From positions 19,843,003 through 19,907,002 of the forward strand of contig CM055111.1 in the NCBI GenBank assembly GCA_029204225.1: a stretch of DNA of 64,000 bases. The letters run 5' to 3'. The position numbers and the translations under genes are program-made. This DNA comes from Diphasiastrum complanatum (Eukaryota; Streptophyta; Lycopodiopsida; Lycopodiales; Lycopodiaceae). Shown piece by piece: positions 32,912-45,800 of the stretch; within the stretch, counting starts at the first letter, position 1, and every line of letters begins with the position of its first letter. Under the pieces are notes generated by a model, which had not been told where the DNA came from, did no database searches, and saw only the letters and a program-made list of their open reading frames with translations.

Positions 32912-34347
32912 AAAGTTTGCTTTTCTTTTTCACTCTCTCACACATCTCTCTCTCTTTCACACACACACACATTCATTTTTCACATTTGATATCTTTCCAA
33001 GTTGTTTTCACAATTTCATATCTTTCTCTCAATAGTCATGTCTACTAGTGGTAGCGGAGCATCAAGGAGGAGGCCAAGATCCTCTTCCGGTGGAAGAGGA
33101 CAAGCCTCGGGATTAGATTCCGATTGAGTGCAAGATTTTTATACTATGCTATCTCCTGAGAAAAGGCAAAGGATAAAAGCCCTTTGTCTTTCCAAAGGGG
33201 AATCCGATCAACAAGATCGTGGATTTGTTTCGACACACATGCCATCGAAAGAATCCACGAATATTTTATATGACCTTGATGAGGATGATTCCATCATCAT
33301 GGACATTAGGGGTAAGGTCATCATCGATAGATTGCACGACCTTACTCTTAAATACTTTGGTCACGATTTGTTTAGCCCTTGGGAGCAACAAGACCAAGGG
33401 GACAAAGACAAGATACTTGATATATTGTACCGTGAGTTTCCACAATCAAATTGATTTAATGACAAATGGGCAAAGACGAGTATGTGTACGCATATTCGTC
33501 ATAAGCGCCAATCATTAAGACAATTTTGTAGTAAAAGCAAGAAGAGGCCGGGATGGGCATCTAAAAAAATTTGGAAAAAAGTTGTTTATGAATCCAAGCA
33601 TCCTAATCCTGAGCGCTTTAAGCAACAAAGAGAGGCAACAAAATCAAGGCTTAATCTTTTAGGCCAATCTCACCTTGGATTTGGAGGCAGGGCCAATATG
33701 CATGCCCAATTTGTAAGCAATTCTCTTTTAGCTAATTGGATTTCATATGTTTATTGTTTATCAATATTTTTTTTTGTTTTTTTCTAATCATCGATTGGTG
33801 TTGATGTAGGTTGAAGATTATGGGCGTAAGTATACAAATGCCGAGTACAATATTGGATATCGCCATGGCTATAGTGCCTTGGTTGATCATCTTGCGGCAC
33901 AAGGCGTACATCCAAGGGTAAGTTTTTGTTACATAATTTGTATTTCTCTTATTTTTTATACACAATTTTTATTTCATTTCAATTTTATGACGTGTTTGGC
34001 TAATAATTATTAATTTGTTTTGTGAATATGTATATAGAGGGCATCCGCTTCCCTTGTGGAAGAAAGTACGGGAGGAAACCAAGGAGAAGAAGGGAATGAA
34101 GATGAAGGGGACGAAGGCGAAGACGAAGGACAAGACTCGGCTTCGGACAACAATGAGGGAGAAGATAGCGAAGACTAAGAAGCCTACTATTACTTCTTAG
34201 ATTTGATGTATTTTTAGTATTTGCAAAAGCTAAAAAGAAGAATATTAGTATCAATGCTCTTTTCATGAATTAGATGCGAATATGTACACTTTTTTGAATT
34301 ATGAATATAAACTTTTGTATTTGATCATCTCTATCTCATTATGTATA
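32912..34347 (+). pseudogene. TnpA-like gene, inverted and promoter-less second copy
   Basis: Exons at 33038-33712, 33810-33917 and 34038-34178 with GT..AG introns give about 308 codons, matching 6763-7903 in structure. TGA stops sit at codon 30 and after FPQSN, and the middle stop of the other copy is absent (GDKDKILD). Homology starts inside the leader at 32912, so the TATA box, the long microsatellite and the GCCACGCGTGGC motifs are missing. At 34347 the sequence joins the stretch equivalent to 8514, so the gene is inverted relative to the neighbouring element sequence. Not expected to be expressed from its own promoter. Confidence 0.7.
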
Positions 34348-34773
34348 GAATGTGATTACGGCTTGGAATGTGTCATATGTCGAGTGGTTTGTCAAAATGA
34401 CAAATTATGGAACTAAAAAAATGATTTGACTCTAATTTTGAGGACAAAAGCATGTGGGTGAAATGACATACTTTTAAGCATGAATTTTTAAGGACAAAAG
34501 CATGTGATTGATATGACATATTTTGGGTATAAGAGGACCATGTTTTTTTTCAAGATTTTGATGACTTTTTGCAAAAGACAAATGAGTATTAATTGTATTT
34601 TGATTTGATATAAGACAAGTAGATGATTTGATATGGTTGGTACAAAATGACCATGTGTTTAAGAGAATTTTGTGATTTAAAAAAAATGACAAATGTAAAT
34701 ATGTGGTTTGATGGCGCATATAAGTTGTGGACATTATTTAGTTTATAAAGTATTAATCAATTTGTTATATATG
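34348..34773. other. Start of the duplicated block (copy of 8510-8930)
   Basis: It is nearly identical to 8510-8930, with no supported gene. A minus-strand 86-codon frame (34474-34734) is shared but without motif. Confidence 0.5.
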
Positions 34774-35180
34774 TGTCCCTTAGAAACCCTTTCCGACCCT
34801 TATCTCATGTGATATGAGCTATCTCAGTATACTAGACCTGGGATTGGTTGAGTCTGATCACTTGATGAGCCATGTCGAGTGATAAGCAACAAAACCACAC
34901 ATAGACATAAAATTTAAGTCATCACGTGTAATAGGGGTTTGACAAGGGGTTGAACTTGAGTTGTCTTGATATATTACTTGTCGAGTCTAGTCACTTGATA
35001 GAGCCATGTCAAGTAATAAGCAACAAAATCATATGTTAGGTAGCAACTTTTGACTTTCTCGAGTGATAGAGACACCAAAATGGGGCTATTTACATTGATA
35101 GACATATTTATATATGTGTCCCTTAGAAACCCTTTCCGACCCTTTTAGGTCAGAACGTACTGGGTCGGAATCTTTTTTAA
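34774..35180. repeat. Templated duplication with 35-bp flanks, second copy
   Basis: Same R-S-R layout and hairpin as 8927-9332, showing that the insertion happened before the block was duplicated. Confidence 0.75.
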
Positions 35181-35260
35181 AAATAAAAAAACATGTGTTA
35201 AGCTGGGTGCAATCTTCCTTCTTCTTTTTTGTAATACACTGAGGAACGCTATATATACTA

Positions 35261-35761
35261 CTACTTCCATGAGGTATTGTACCAATGAGCTAATAGATTT
35301 CGAGGAACATGGTTGTGTGCTGTGCGGTTAAAGCCAGTTGAAGGAAGATTAAGGCTAGAAGAGATCTGAAATCTTTGTGGGTGGAATCCAAGGAGGGATT
35401 GGAGGTGGGTTTTTTTCGTTAAGGGATTGTTGATGGATGGAGATGAGAGCAATTGACAAGAGTGCAAGGGAATGTGGTGGGGTATTTTCGGATTTTGTGT
35501 TGAGTGGATGGAAAGTAAATAACTCAGCGGACGTTGTTAGATGATTGCTAGCGTTGAGGAATGGATCAAACATCTTTGTTTGTGAAATACTTGGTTGTGG
35601 TCTTGTGCAGAGGTGCTACCAGCAATGCTAACAGGATCGCCATGACTAATTGATTGTATCACAGATGAATTTGATTTCAGAAGATCATTGAGAGCGTAAA
35701 ATGGATTTTCCTTGAGATGGTGATAGGGGACAAGAAAAAATTGAGCATTTGCAATGTCCAT
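35261..35761 (-). other. Small unrecognised ORFs, second copy
   Basis: The 74-codon frame (35761-35537) is identical in length and nearly so in sequence to 9915-9691. The partner frame (35573-35355) keeps the 8 bp lost in the right arm. No family recognised. Confidence 0.3.
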
Positions 35762-35879
35762 CTGTTGAAGTGCTCATGCTCCTATATTAGATCTCTGCTG
35801 CCGTAATCGCTTCTTAAAATAAAACTATTGCTCTCTTGTCCTTCCAAGCAACAAACTAATCATCCTGCCCAAGGACTAG

Positions 35880-36660
35880 ATTCAATCTATTGGGGGCCAA
35901 AATTGATTGTTCCAAATCATAGATTGACCAAGTTCAGTCACTCGATCTTCTATGTCAAGTGATAAGGACCAAGATCTTGTATTGGACATTAGATTTGAAC
36001 TATCTAAAGTGATGGGAATTGACTTTAATCTACTTCATGAGCACACAATTTCTCAAATTTTGTCACTTTATGAGAAACCTTTAGTGGTATGAACCAAATG
36101 TGAGCTATTCCCAAATATACACATCAAATTTTAGTTATCTCATGTGATATGAGCTATCTTAGTAAATTAGACTTGGGATTGGTTGAGTCTGAATACTTGA
36201 TGAGCTGTGTCGAGTGATAAGCAACAAAACCACGCATAGACATAAAATTTAAGTCATCACGTGTAATAGGGGTTTGACAAGGGGTTGAACTTGAGTTGTC
36301 TTAATATATTACTTGTTGAGTCTAGTCACTTGATAGAGCCATGTCAAGTGATAAGCAACAAAATCATATGTTAGGTAGAAAATTTTGACTTTCTTGAGTG
36401 ATAGATTGAGCTATTTGATGTGATGTTGGTCAATTATGATCACTCAAAGAACAATGATGAGTAATCAGGACCAAAATTGAGTTGTCTCACATGTAAGCAC
36501 AACATTCAAAGTTACATGAATGTCGTAAACTCGAAATTACTCTAACTTGATCACTCAATGTCTTATCTCAAGTGATAGACAATAAATTTGAGCTATATCG
36601 CATGATAGGGGTCAATTCCATTGATAAGTGATAAAAAACAATCAATCTAAATGTATTGCA
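35880..36660. repeat. Degenerate hairpin-repeat array, second copy
   Basis: Counterpart of 10025-10850. About 42 bp are missing near 36405 (GTGATAGATTGAGC) compared with 10555-10600. Confidence 0.6.
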
Positions 36661-36662
36661 TA

Positions 36663-37222
36663 ATGGAAGTCCAAGAAGAAAATCCGAAGCATGGCAAAAG
36701 TGATGATGATCAAGAATTAAGCTCTAAAGGAAAGAAGAAAGACAAAGCCAAACAAAAGTGCTTCTTTTGTGGAAGGCACTTTGCATCCCATTGACAAACA
36801 GAAGAATGCACAAGATGAGAGTAAGCAAGACAACCTTACCATTGAGGATTATGAGGATGAAGTTGATTCATCCTTGATGGCATCTACACCAACAAGCAAG
36901 AGCTACTCCAATGACACATGGTGGATTGAGAGTGAGGCTAGTCTTGGATCTCTTTAAGTCTTGGATCCTCTAAAAGATTGGATATAGAAAATGTACTCTA
37001 TGTTTCTAATCTTACTAGGAGCTTGCTTGGTGTTGGGCAACTAATGGATAGTGGTTTAGATGTTCATTTTAAGGAAGGTGTTTGCTCTATTATGATACTT
37101 GCATTGTAAACAGATTTAAGCAAAGGAGGCTATTCTCAAAGGCTCGAAAGCAACCATTTGCTAACTCTTCTACTAGATCTTCTAAGTCATTAGATCTCAT
37201 TTACAGCAGATTTGAAATTAGT
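36663..37222 (+). pseudogene. Decayed copia gag/pre-integrase remnant, second copy
   Basis: Nearly identical to 10859-11420, with the same stop after the CFFCGRHFAS knuckle-like motif and the same DTWWIESEASLGS ending. Confidence 0.6.
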
Positions 37223-37997
37223 TGAGTTTAATTCCTTCATTAGCCATGTCGAGTGATCAACATCAAAACCACACGTTAGGCATCAAATTTGAACTTTGAT
37301 GATTATTCAATGGGCTATGTCAAGCGATAGGGACCAAAATAGAGTTGTTTCACATGTAAGTATCAAATTCAAGCTACTTGATTTTTCCAAACTCGAGATT
37401 TTGAAGATTTTGATGATTTTATAAAAATGACAAATATGTATTAATTACTGCTTAGTTTTTTAAATAGTTAAAATAAATCACAATTCTATTTCATAGTTTG
37501 CTTGAATCTGCTTCTTTTCTTCATGAATTAGACAATGTCATATTCGTTCAAGCAACTTGACATTGGTAAGGTATCTAAATGTTTTAGTGATAAAGATATT
37601 CGTGGATCTTGTTAAATTTGTGTGTACATATCAATTTTAACTGTATATGTTAACAAGTGTATTTTGTCAATATCATTAACATTCTTGTCAAAAAAATTGC
37701 AGATAAAATTTAATCGTTCATTAGTGAAAATGTCTTCTACCGAGGAAATGTCTCGAAACAGGTATATGTATTAAATGTACAGTAGATATTATGTACTTAA
37801 CATTTGGATTTGCAAAAAAATTTTGAGAAAGATGAATAGTGGCTCAACATCTATGGAAGTTTGGAAAGCACATTGAGGAGCCCGATGTGGATTTGGAGGT
37901 ACATTAGTCATGTTCTTATCATACATATATTTATAATTTTTTTTGAAAAAAATAAAACAAATGCTTGTGTAATGTTTCACTCTTGTAGAATAATACA
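37223..37997 (+). other. Shortened 5' region of the second TNP2 copy
   Basis: AT-rich. Compared with 12013-12383 about 370 bp are deleted at about 37817, removing both exon-like pieces upstream of the TNP2 start. No gene. Confidence 0.45.
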
Positions 37998-40609
37998 TTG
38001 ATGTCAATGTCTTATAACACGTCGATTGACAATCTTATCAACAAGAGAAGAAATATCGATTTTGGATCATCTTTGGCATTAGACGAAGATCTTTTTGATG
38101 ATCAGAATGATGTCACTAGTCACTACACACCTCATGATGTGAAAGTTATGAATCTTTCCATTTTGCACGTCACTCACTCCACCACACCTCACATAGATCT
38201 TTCCATGGAATCTATTCATCCCACGATATCACCACACATAGATTCTATTCATTCCACGACACCTCACATGGATTCTATCCATCCCACAACACCTCATGCA
38301 AATTCTACTATGGATTCTATTCATTCCACGATGTCACCACACATCGATTCTATCTATCTCATGACACCTCACATCGATTCTATCCATCCCACGACACCTC
38401 ACATCGATTCTATCCATCCCAAATCACCTCACATACCTTGTGTAGAATCTCCTCTTCTTTCTATGTTTCGTTGCAAGTCTCTTGCAGAACTTGTGAATTG
38501 GCATGCTAGTCATCGTTCTTCGGATGAGATCATGAGAGTACCCTCAGACTCTCCTGCATGGAAACACATTGACAAAGAATATCCATGTTTCGCAAGTGAA
38601 ACAAGAAATATAATATTTGGACTTGCAACAGACGGGGTTAACCCCTTTGGAAAAATGTCAAGCACGTGGTCTACTTGGCCAGTGGTGTTGGTCAACTATA
38701 ACATTCAACCTTGGCTAAGCATAAAAAAAGGACATCTCATACTAGCACTTCTAATTCCTGAAAAACATAGTAAAAAATATGGATATCTACTTTGCACCAT
38801 TGATTGAGGAACTAGAACTACTATGGAAGGGAGTCCAAGCATATGACATCTCATGTCCACTTCAAGACAAAACATTTTTGTTGCGTGTTAATGTGGACTA
38901 TGCATGACTATCCAGGATTGGGCGATTGTTCAGGTGACTATAAAATGAAATCATTTGTAATGTTTGTATATTTATTTTTTATGCATGCAATATTTATGCT
39001 TTAAAAGAATTCTATTTATAACACAAATTGGATTTGATTCTTTTAGGTTTTACAACTTTTGGATATCAAGCGTGTCTCATTTGTGGACCAAATATTGATG
39101 CTCGCCACTCACGTCATTTAAACAAAGTTGTGTATGAAAATCATTGCAAGTACTTGCATGATGAAAATCATCCATTTAGAAATGCTCATAGAAGAGGCTT
39201 TGGAGGAAGATCAGAAACAAGAATGCCTCCAAAGAGAATGTTCGTGGCGGATTGGCACAAACTTTGGATTGAATCTCAGAAGGCAAGGTCAGAGGGATGG
39301 TTAGTGCAAGAATCTCTATTTTATGTTACCGAAGTTTTGTTTCAAATAGATCCATCTGCATGATGAGGAAAGCAATGAGGTGAAAGGTAAAAAAATTTCA
39401 ACCTTCATGCTATATAATTTAGGAGTAATGGATAAATAGTTGGAATTATATGAAGAAAAAAAGAAGAAGAGGGTATTGACTAGAAATTGACACTGATGCA
39501 ATAGGCGTAGAGGTCAAGCTACACCTTTACATGATCTTGAGCCATTGCCCAACCAATGTACTATAGACTGGATGGTTGACACACTCCAACAAGCAAGATC
39601 AAAGGGACAATTCATATCTGACACAGAATGGGGATTTGCAAGAGGATGTGATTGGAAGGTTTGTCTATAACTCTATTTATTTTAAGTGAACAATTTTAAT
39701 TTGTATGATGATTGATTATTGTTTTAATTATAATCAACATGTGACAATATCGAAAGTATAGTGCAATGTGGGCATATGGTCGTCATCATCGCATTGAATC
39801 AATTGATATGAAACGACGAACTTATGATTGTGGTGTGATGACATCCTTCCATCAAGTAAGTTGAAGTAGTGCTCGAGATCAAAGTCCAATTTCTAGAGAG
39901 CTTGAGTGTGTAGGAACCATACAAGCCATATATGAGGTGTGTTTTGGTGAAATGGGTAAATATTTGTTGTTTGACGTGAAATGGTTCAAAATCAACTATA
40001 GAGGATCAAATGCAACTGTAAAAAACAATCGTAGTGGATTTTTTGCTATCGATTCAACCAAGACATTAAGCATGGACTTTTCAGACACGTTGGTGTTGCC
40101 TCATCATTGTGAACAGGTGTGCATGAATTTCACATTTTTTTCTTTTTGTCAATTGTGATCAATATTATATTAATCATCTACACTACTTTATCATTACATC
40201 TATTTATTGTGAATTAAAATGTGAGCATAACAAATATCTAATCCTAACATTGCTAAATGTGTAGGTATTTTTTCAACCAGATCGACTAAACAAAGATTGG
40301 TGGTATGTTGTTCAAATTAAACCATGCTCGAGACATGTATTCGAAAATGCATATGTTGAGAATGAAATGGAAGATCTAAATTTGGACAACACAAGTATAT
40401 ATGATGAAGATGTACATATACCTTCGAGTTTTATAAATATTGAAAACCCAAGAATTGATTCTCATGATTCCGACAACTCAAATGATGAAGAGGACAACAA
40501 TGATTCTTTGCATGAGGACAATATTGAGAGAGGTTTTGATTTTGATAGTGATGATGAAAAGTTGCAAGATGTATTGGCTGATGAATTTGAATCTTGCGAT
40601 GATAAATAA
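37998..40609 (+). pseudogene. CACTA TNP2-type transposase, second copy, internally deleted
   Basis: Exon 1 (37998-38933) carries the same frame-breaking losses as the right-arm copy, ending KKYGYLLCTID. The intron is at 38934-39046. In exon 2, after DWHKLWIES, the sequence jumps to QKARSEGWLVQESL: about 938 bp (13830-14767) are gone, including the HILKNV-type motif and the DUF4218-like start. The DUF4216-like part (39937-40158), the WWYVVQIKP segment and the acidic tail (40367-40609) remain. It is a non-functional derivative, like an internally deleted non-autonomous element. Confidence 0.85.
38172..38437 (+). repeat. TPHIDSIHPT minisatellite, second copy
   Basis: Same units as 12725-12990, with a Thr-to-Lys change in the last unit (HPKSPHI). 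Confidence 0.85.
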
Positions 40610-41370
40610 AGTTTGTACATGTCACAAATAATTTTGTCATAAAATGATCCATTGTGGTCAATATATATTGTTTTCAAATTAAAATTATTATATTTTTCTA
40701 CGATGTTGCATTTCTAAAGTTTCATTTCAAACGCATCTCGCAATCACTTAGAATTAGAAAAATTTATCAATATTAATAGATGTGTGAACTAATTAAAATA
40801 TATATGTGTTGATTATTTATATATTATAATTAAAAAACATCTTCTTTGAGATAATAATACACTTTGCCACAATATTATTTGACTATTCATTGATCTTTGC
40901 CAACACACAAAGGTGTATAACATTGCAATTGTTTTATCGACAAATTAGCTTAACAAGCTACCACACGGCTCTCAAATGTAAGGTACTTAGCATCCTCTCA
41001 CATGCATATTAAGCTCACGCTTATATTTTTACCCATCAATACCATATTGAAAAAATTGTCAAATTTTGATTAATGTTTTTTTTCAATATAGAAACACATC
41101 ATAATGTCTTTAAATACATAAGATAACATGTAATATTCAACTGATAGTAACTTTAATTCGTCAAAGCATAATAATTTGAGATTATGATCATTTAATTTTT
41201 AGTCCACATTTTATTATAAGTATACACCTATTCAAAATATAAAAAAAAAAATTATTTGCTTTTAAATTAATCATAAAGTTGTTTTTTACTAACTTATTAT
41301 TCATAATAGATAAAAAAAAATTTTACAACAAACTAATTTACAACAAGCTAATGGATTTCACTGGCAGGGT
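40610..41370. other. AT-rich 3' flank of the second CACTA copy
   Basis: Near-identical to 16101-16860. No ORF. Confidence 0.5.
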
Positions 41371-41396
41371 CCTCGAAAAAGTTTTAGCATGGATAT

Positions 41397-41420
41397 GCCA
41401 CGCATGGCAGTGCCACGCAT
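41397..41420. promoter_or_regulatory. Decayed GCCACGCGTGGC motif
   Basis: TGCCACGCATGGCA then GTGCCACGCA. The central CpG of the right-arm palindrome has become CpA. Confidence 0.45.
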
Positions 41421-41520
41421 AAGAAAAATGTCAAAATTTTGGCTAAGTATCAGGTTCACGTGGCAGCGTCGCATGACAAAACACACATATATGTAGTTGT
41501 GCTGGCATGTATCTTGTTGG

Positions 41521-42529
41521 CGCTCTTTACCTTCTAGGAGATCCTCCTGGGACAACAATACCTTTGCCTTTGTCTGCTCTGCTGGGTCCAGAGCCATCTT
41601 GGTTTACAGGAACTGTAGCAGTAAGTTGTCTCTTGAATCTTTCTTCTTCTAATTCATTGTCCGAATGGGAGACGACTCGAAAATTTTCGTTTTCGTGTCC
41701 GTCCTCTGCTCCCTCTGTCATTGGCGACAGGTCATAGTACTGTCTCTCCAAAACTTTATAGCTGACAGGATCGTCATTGGCCATTGTCCTGCTCTCATCA
41801 AATCTGACAACTTTCACTGTCTTCAAAGTGTTCGTGTCTGGCATGTAGACTCTGTAGAATGACGAATTGTTGTCATAACCTACTACAAATCCCTGTTCGA
41901 CTTTCTCATCAAGCTTCTTTCGAAGCTTATCAGGAATATGTGCATAAGCTACACAGCCAAAGATTCGGATGTGAGACAGGTTGGGCTTTCTACCCCACCA
42001 TAACTCGTGTGGTGTCGTGTGAGGGACGCCAGACTTGTCTGTCTTGTTCTGGATGTATGCGGTTGTAGCTACTGCTTCAGCCCACAGTACCCTTGGAGTC
42101 TTCAAGTAGGCCATCATGCATCTGACAACTTCCATCAGGGTCCTGTTCTTTCTTTCTGCAACACCATTGTGATGTGGTGGGTAGGTTGCAGTCCTTCTAT
42201 GAATGATGTCACAATCATTGTAGAAGTCAGTAAAGCGATTCGAGATGTATTTGCCACCTTGATATGTTATGATCTGCTTAACCTTGTTGCCTGTACATCT
42301 CTCAGTCCAATTCACGTATTCTATGAAATTATCAAGTGCTTCAGATTTATTTTGAATAAAATACACTAGCGAATTTACTATGATTATCAATGAAGGTTAT
42401 ATAATATTTTGGACCTCCTACTGAGATCATATTGAAAGGCCCACAAATGTTAGAATGCACTAACTCCAGAATCCTGGTTGTTCTGTAGGAGTCTTTGATG
42501 AATGGAGTGCGTGACATCTTTGGATCCAT
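41521..42529 (-). pseudogene. Copia integrase fragment, second copy
   Basis: It carries the same frameshift and the same TYQGGKYIS in place of the D-N-G-G-E motif as at 17012-18020. About a dozen substitutions separate the copies by eye (for example RRTATYPPHHNGV here and RRTAAYPPHHNGV there). Confidence 0.85.
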
Positions 42530-44150
42530 TCAAGGTCCACTTTTTTCAGATGGCATTATAGAGTGTTTCTTTATAATGACTGAGACAACCAAGACCCCTG
42601 TTATTGCTCCATGATGGCTTGCTTGGTAAAGTGCCATTGAGTTCATGAGGCAGAGTCTCCTGTGCCACAGAGTGTATGGCGAGTCATCATGAGTCTGATG
42701 TACCTAATCTGCAGGTAGGCGTACCTTCAGATGATATAGATTACCTTTTCTTCTGCCTTGAGTGATCAAAGTACTAGTACTGGCGTCAACCACGTTGCAT
42801 GCTTCATCTATAAATGTCACACGCATTTCTACATCTGCTATTCTTGCTACAAAAAACAAGTCTTGCTGCAGTGTAGGCATGAACAAAACGTCTTCGAGTT
42901 GTCTGTCTCTGCCATTGGTGTTGAGCCACAGTGAACCAATATCATTCACTTGATGTTTAGATCCATCTCCAAGAACTATGAAACTTGAAAGATTTGCACT
43001 TCTGAAATTAGACATGATTCGTCTTGATGTCATAAAGTGTGAGGTGGATCCTGAATCTAGGATCACCTCATGTGTGTTAGATGTTGACGCTGCACACACG
43101 TCTTCACAGATATACGCAGTCGAACAGTTTCTATTCAATCTTTTTTTGCCCATTTTTGAGCTCTTGGGCTCCTCAACATAGGATGAACTGTTGCTGTTCT
43201 CTTGTCTATTCTGTGCTGATTTGTTTCTCGGGTTCTGCCGGCAATCCACGGCTGCATGACCCTTCTTGTGGCAGTGGATACAGTCAATCTTTGGATTGAG
43301 CCATCATGTATCAACCATGTGCCCATCTCTTCTGCATCTCACGCAAGTCTTCTTTTCTCCACCTTGCTGCTTCGACATCGCTTTGCTGTTCCAGTTGCCT
43401 TTGCTGGTCCCCTTTGCTTGCTGATCATGATCTTGTCTCTAATTCGACTCCCTCTTAGGCATAAATTGTTTCTTGGATTTTTCTTTGTTGTCGTAGAGGG
43501 CCTGGTCTTTGTGATCAAGATGTTCTCTCGTCTCGACTTCCTCTTGAGTCTCGACAATCGCCTTTTCGAGGTTCATGGTAGGATCTTTCGCGAGCAGGGT
43601 CCTCGTTGTCTGGAATGATCTGGGTAAGGCTCTCAATAGGTAAGTGAGCTGCTTCTCAGTTGACATTGCATTCTCTGCTCCAGAGTTATGTAGTGATAGA
43701 AATAGATCCTTCATCTTCCTTACGAAATAAGTGAGGTCTTTCCCATCCCACTATAGATTTGTCAGCTGATCTTCTAGCATCATGATTTGACTTCTTGATC
43801 TCGTTTGAAATCTCGTGAGCAATGCATCCCACATCTCCTTAGCCTTGGAGAGTATAGCCAGGTCAAGTGTGAGACTATCTTCAATGGATGAAGATAGCAA
43901 GGCTACTGCCTTGTCATTTTTCTCCCTCCACTCGCGTAGCTCTTTGCCTGATGTCGTAGGCATCTCTTCTGTGCCATCTACCTAGGGGAATAAACCTTCG
44001 CCCTTGAGTATCAGTGATGTTTTAACTTTCCAGACTAGAAAGTTAGATCTTGAAGAATCAAGAATTGTACAGATCTTGTTCTGTATGCTGCTGACTGAAG
44101 CCATTGCTTCTAAAGTCTTTTCTGTTGTTGATGGTTGTTCGTCTGAATGC
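42530..44150 (-). pseudogene. Copia gag, protease and pre-integrase, second copy
   Basis: Protease (ILDSGSTSHFMTS) and pre-integrase lie in 42704-43249. The knuckle CIHCHKKGHAAVDC spans 43249. Gag pieces are in 43339-43963, with EMWDALLTRFQTRSRSQ. It has the same broken structure as 18021-19640, plus a new stop after KVRLPAD and another after DQLTNL. Confidence 0.8.
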
Positions 44151-44207
44151 TTGGCCTTCTGGATCTGATAGCTTCTTGGCTATGTCAGATTATGACAATA
44201 GATAGGC

Positions 44208-44217
44208 TCTGATACCA
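44208..44217 (-). promoter_or_regulatory. Primer-binding site, second copia copy
   Basis: GGCTCTGATACCAC on the plus strand, the complement of the initiator-tRNA-Met type site, one base from the LTR. Confidence 0.85.
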
Positions 44218-44218
44218 C

Positions 44219-44794
44219 TGATGAAAGAGATTGAATGAGTCGCAAACGATTCAATGTGATTCGGATGGAGTTCAGATGCGATTGTTGGTCACTGCCAGCT
44301 GAATCACTCCTACTGTCCTCCAGAATGTAGTGAGGCACTGCTGATCTACGTTTATAAATTAATGTAGCATTCAACAAAGTCTCAACAAACTGCAGAATTA
44401 AATGAATGAGAGAATCAGATATACGAATAACAGTAGATACATTTGCATGTGCACAATGGCTACAAGATCATCTATTGATTTTGCTCTGATTCTTCAAGCA
44501 CTGCATGCAGATCCACGTAGTGCATTGGCATGAGAGAAATATAGTTTTCTCACGAGTGGATGTCTCACTTACTAGTGGACTTGTGGATATTTGTGAATCC
44601 TGATCACATGAACTTGTCTTGCATGCAGGCAGACTTCTGTTCTGTATTTTTTGTCTTGATTGCTTACTAGCATCAGACTACTTCATACATCTCTATATAT
44701 CTGTATATGCTCTCTCTATCAAGTATCATCCAGTAAGTATATAGTCGCTCTGTGTAACCTTTTAGATTAGAGTAATTAAATCTACAACTAATCA
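44219..44794 (-). repeat. 5' LTR of the second copia copy (576 bp)
   Basis: Same length and the same TGAT...ATCA tips as 19709-20284, with a few substitutions. Confidence 0.7.
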
Positions 44795-45800
44795 GAAAAT
44801 TACAAGAGTGGCGGATTAGCCACGATTTAGAGTGTATCTCTTGACGTCATGCCATCATATCAGACATCTGTACTTCTGGGTACCTGTGTGACCTTGCTGG
44901 TCCTTCATGGAGCATGAGGGCAGAAAAGGTTTCGTGACGTTCTTTTGTGTCGCGTCATTGGTTTCGTCTATGTTGTCTGACTTTCTCGTGCTGGACCACA
45001 AAATATTCTCGTTCGCGACTTTCGTGCTTTGTGTCTCTTGACTTTCGTGTTCGCGAACATTTTCTTCAGGCAGAGGGCTGAAATCTAGCAAAGCTTTGTA
45101 AATAGAAATGTTTTGTTTCTTGAGCACATTCACATGAAATTGTTCAAACATGAGATAAAACAAGTAAAGTAAACTTGAACAACACTTCCTTTTTGCTCCT
45201 TTGACCTTACTTGAGTCTTCAAACACCTACAAAACATATTTAAATTATCTTTTCCACTTGACTTCCCTTTGATGCTCTTGACTAGCTCCAAATTGCCACC
45301 TTTCCTTTTGTGTTATTGAAGCCCTTCAAGATCAACCTCTTGATCTTACTCTTGACAATAAAAGTCCTTGACTAAGACCTTTTTTCCAGGTCCATTATTT
45401 GCTTCCATTTCATGAAAACCACCATCCACTTGCATAGCCTCATCTACACAAGAAGATGAACCAAAGCATGTGAGTACCAAAAGGATACCTGTGGAGAAAA
45501 ACCACCCAACCAACAGGAAATGGCTAGTCAATATCCTAATCACTTCACCCCCATGCCATGGTGAACGAATGCAAGAGAGGAGGGGCTCCTGGCTTCAAGG
45601 ATCAAAAAATCCAATAGGTAGATGGGCAAATTTCCACTAGTATATATTCTCTCCCAAGAGGAGAGAATATTTCTCTTAGGATCCACATGTAACCAGAATA
45701 AGCAATTGACCTTCTATTTAGGTATTATAGCAGTCAAATACCATGCAAGTGTTCATATGTCCAATTATAGGTCTAGGCCCTCATATGATTATTAATTACT
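44795..45800 (-). other. Unrecognised stretch with small ORFs, second copy
   Basis: The frame 45226-44855 (123 codons) is retained with two to three replacements. About 49 bp near 45475 are lost relative to 20965-21015. No motif. Confidence 0.3.
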
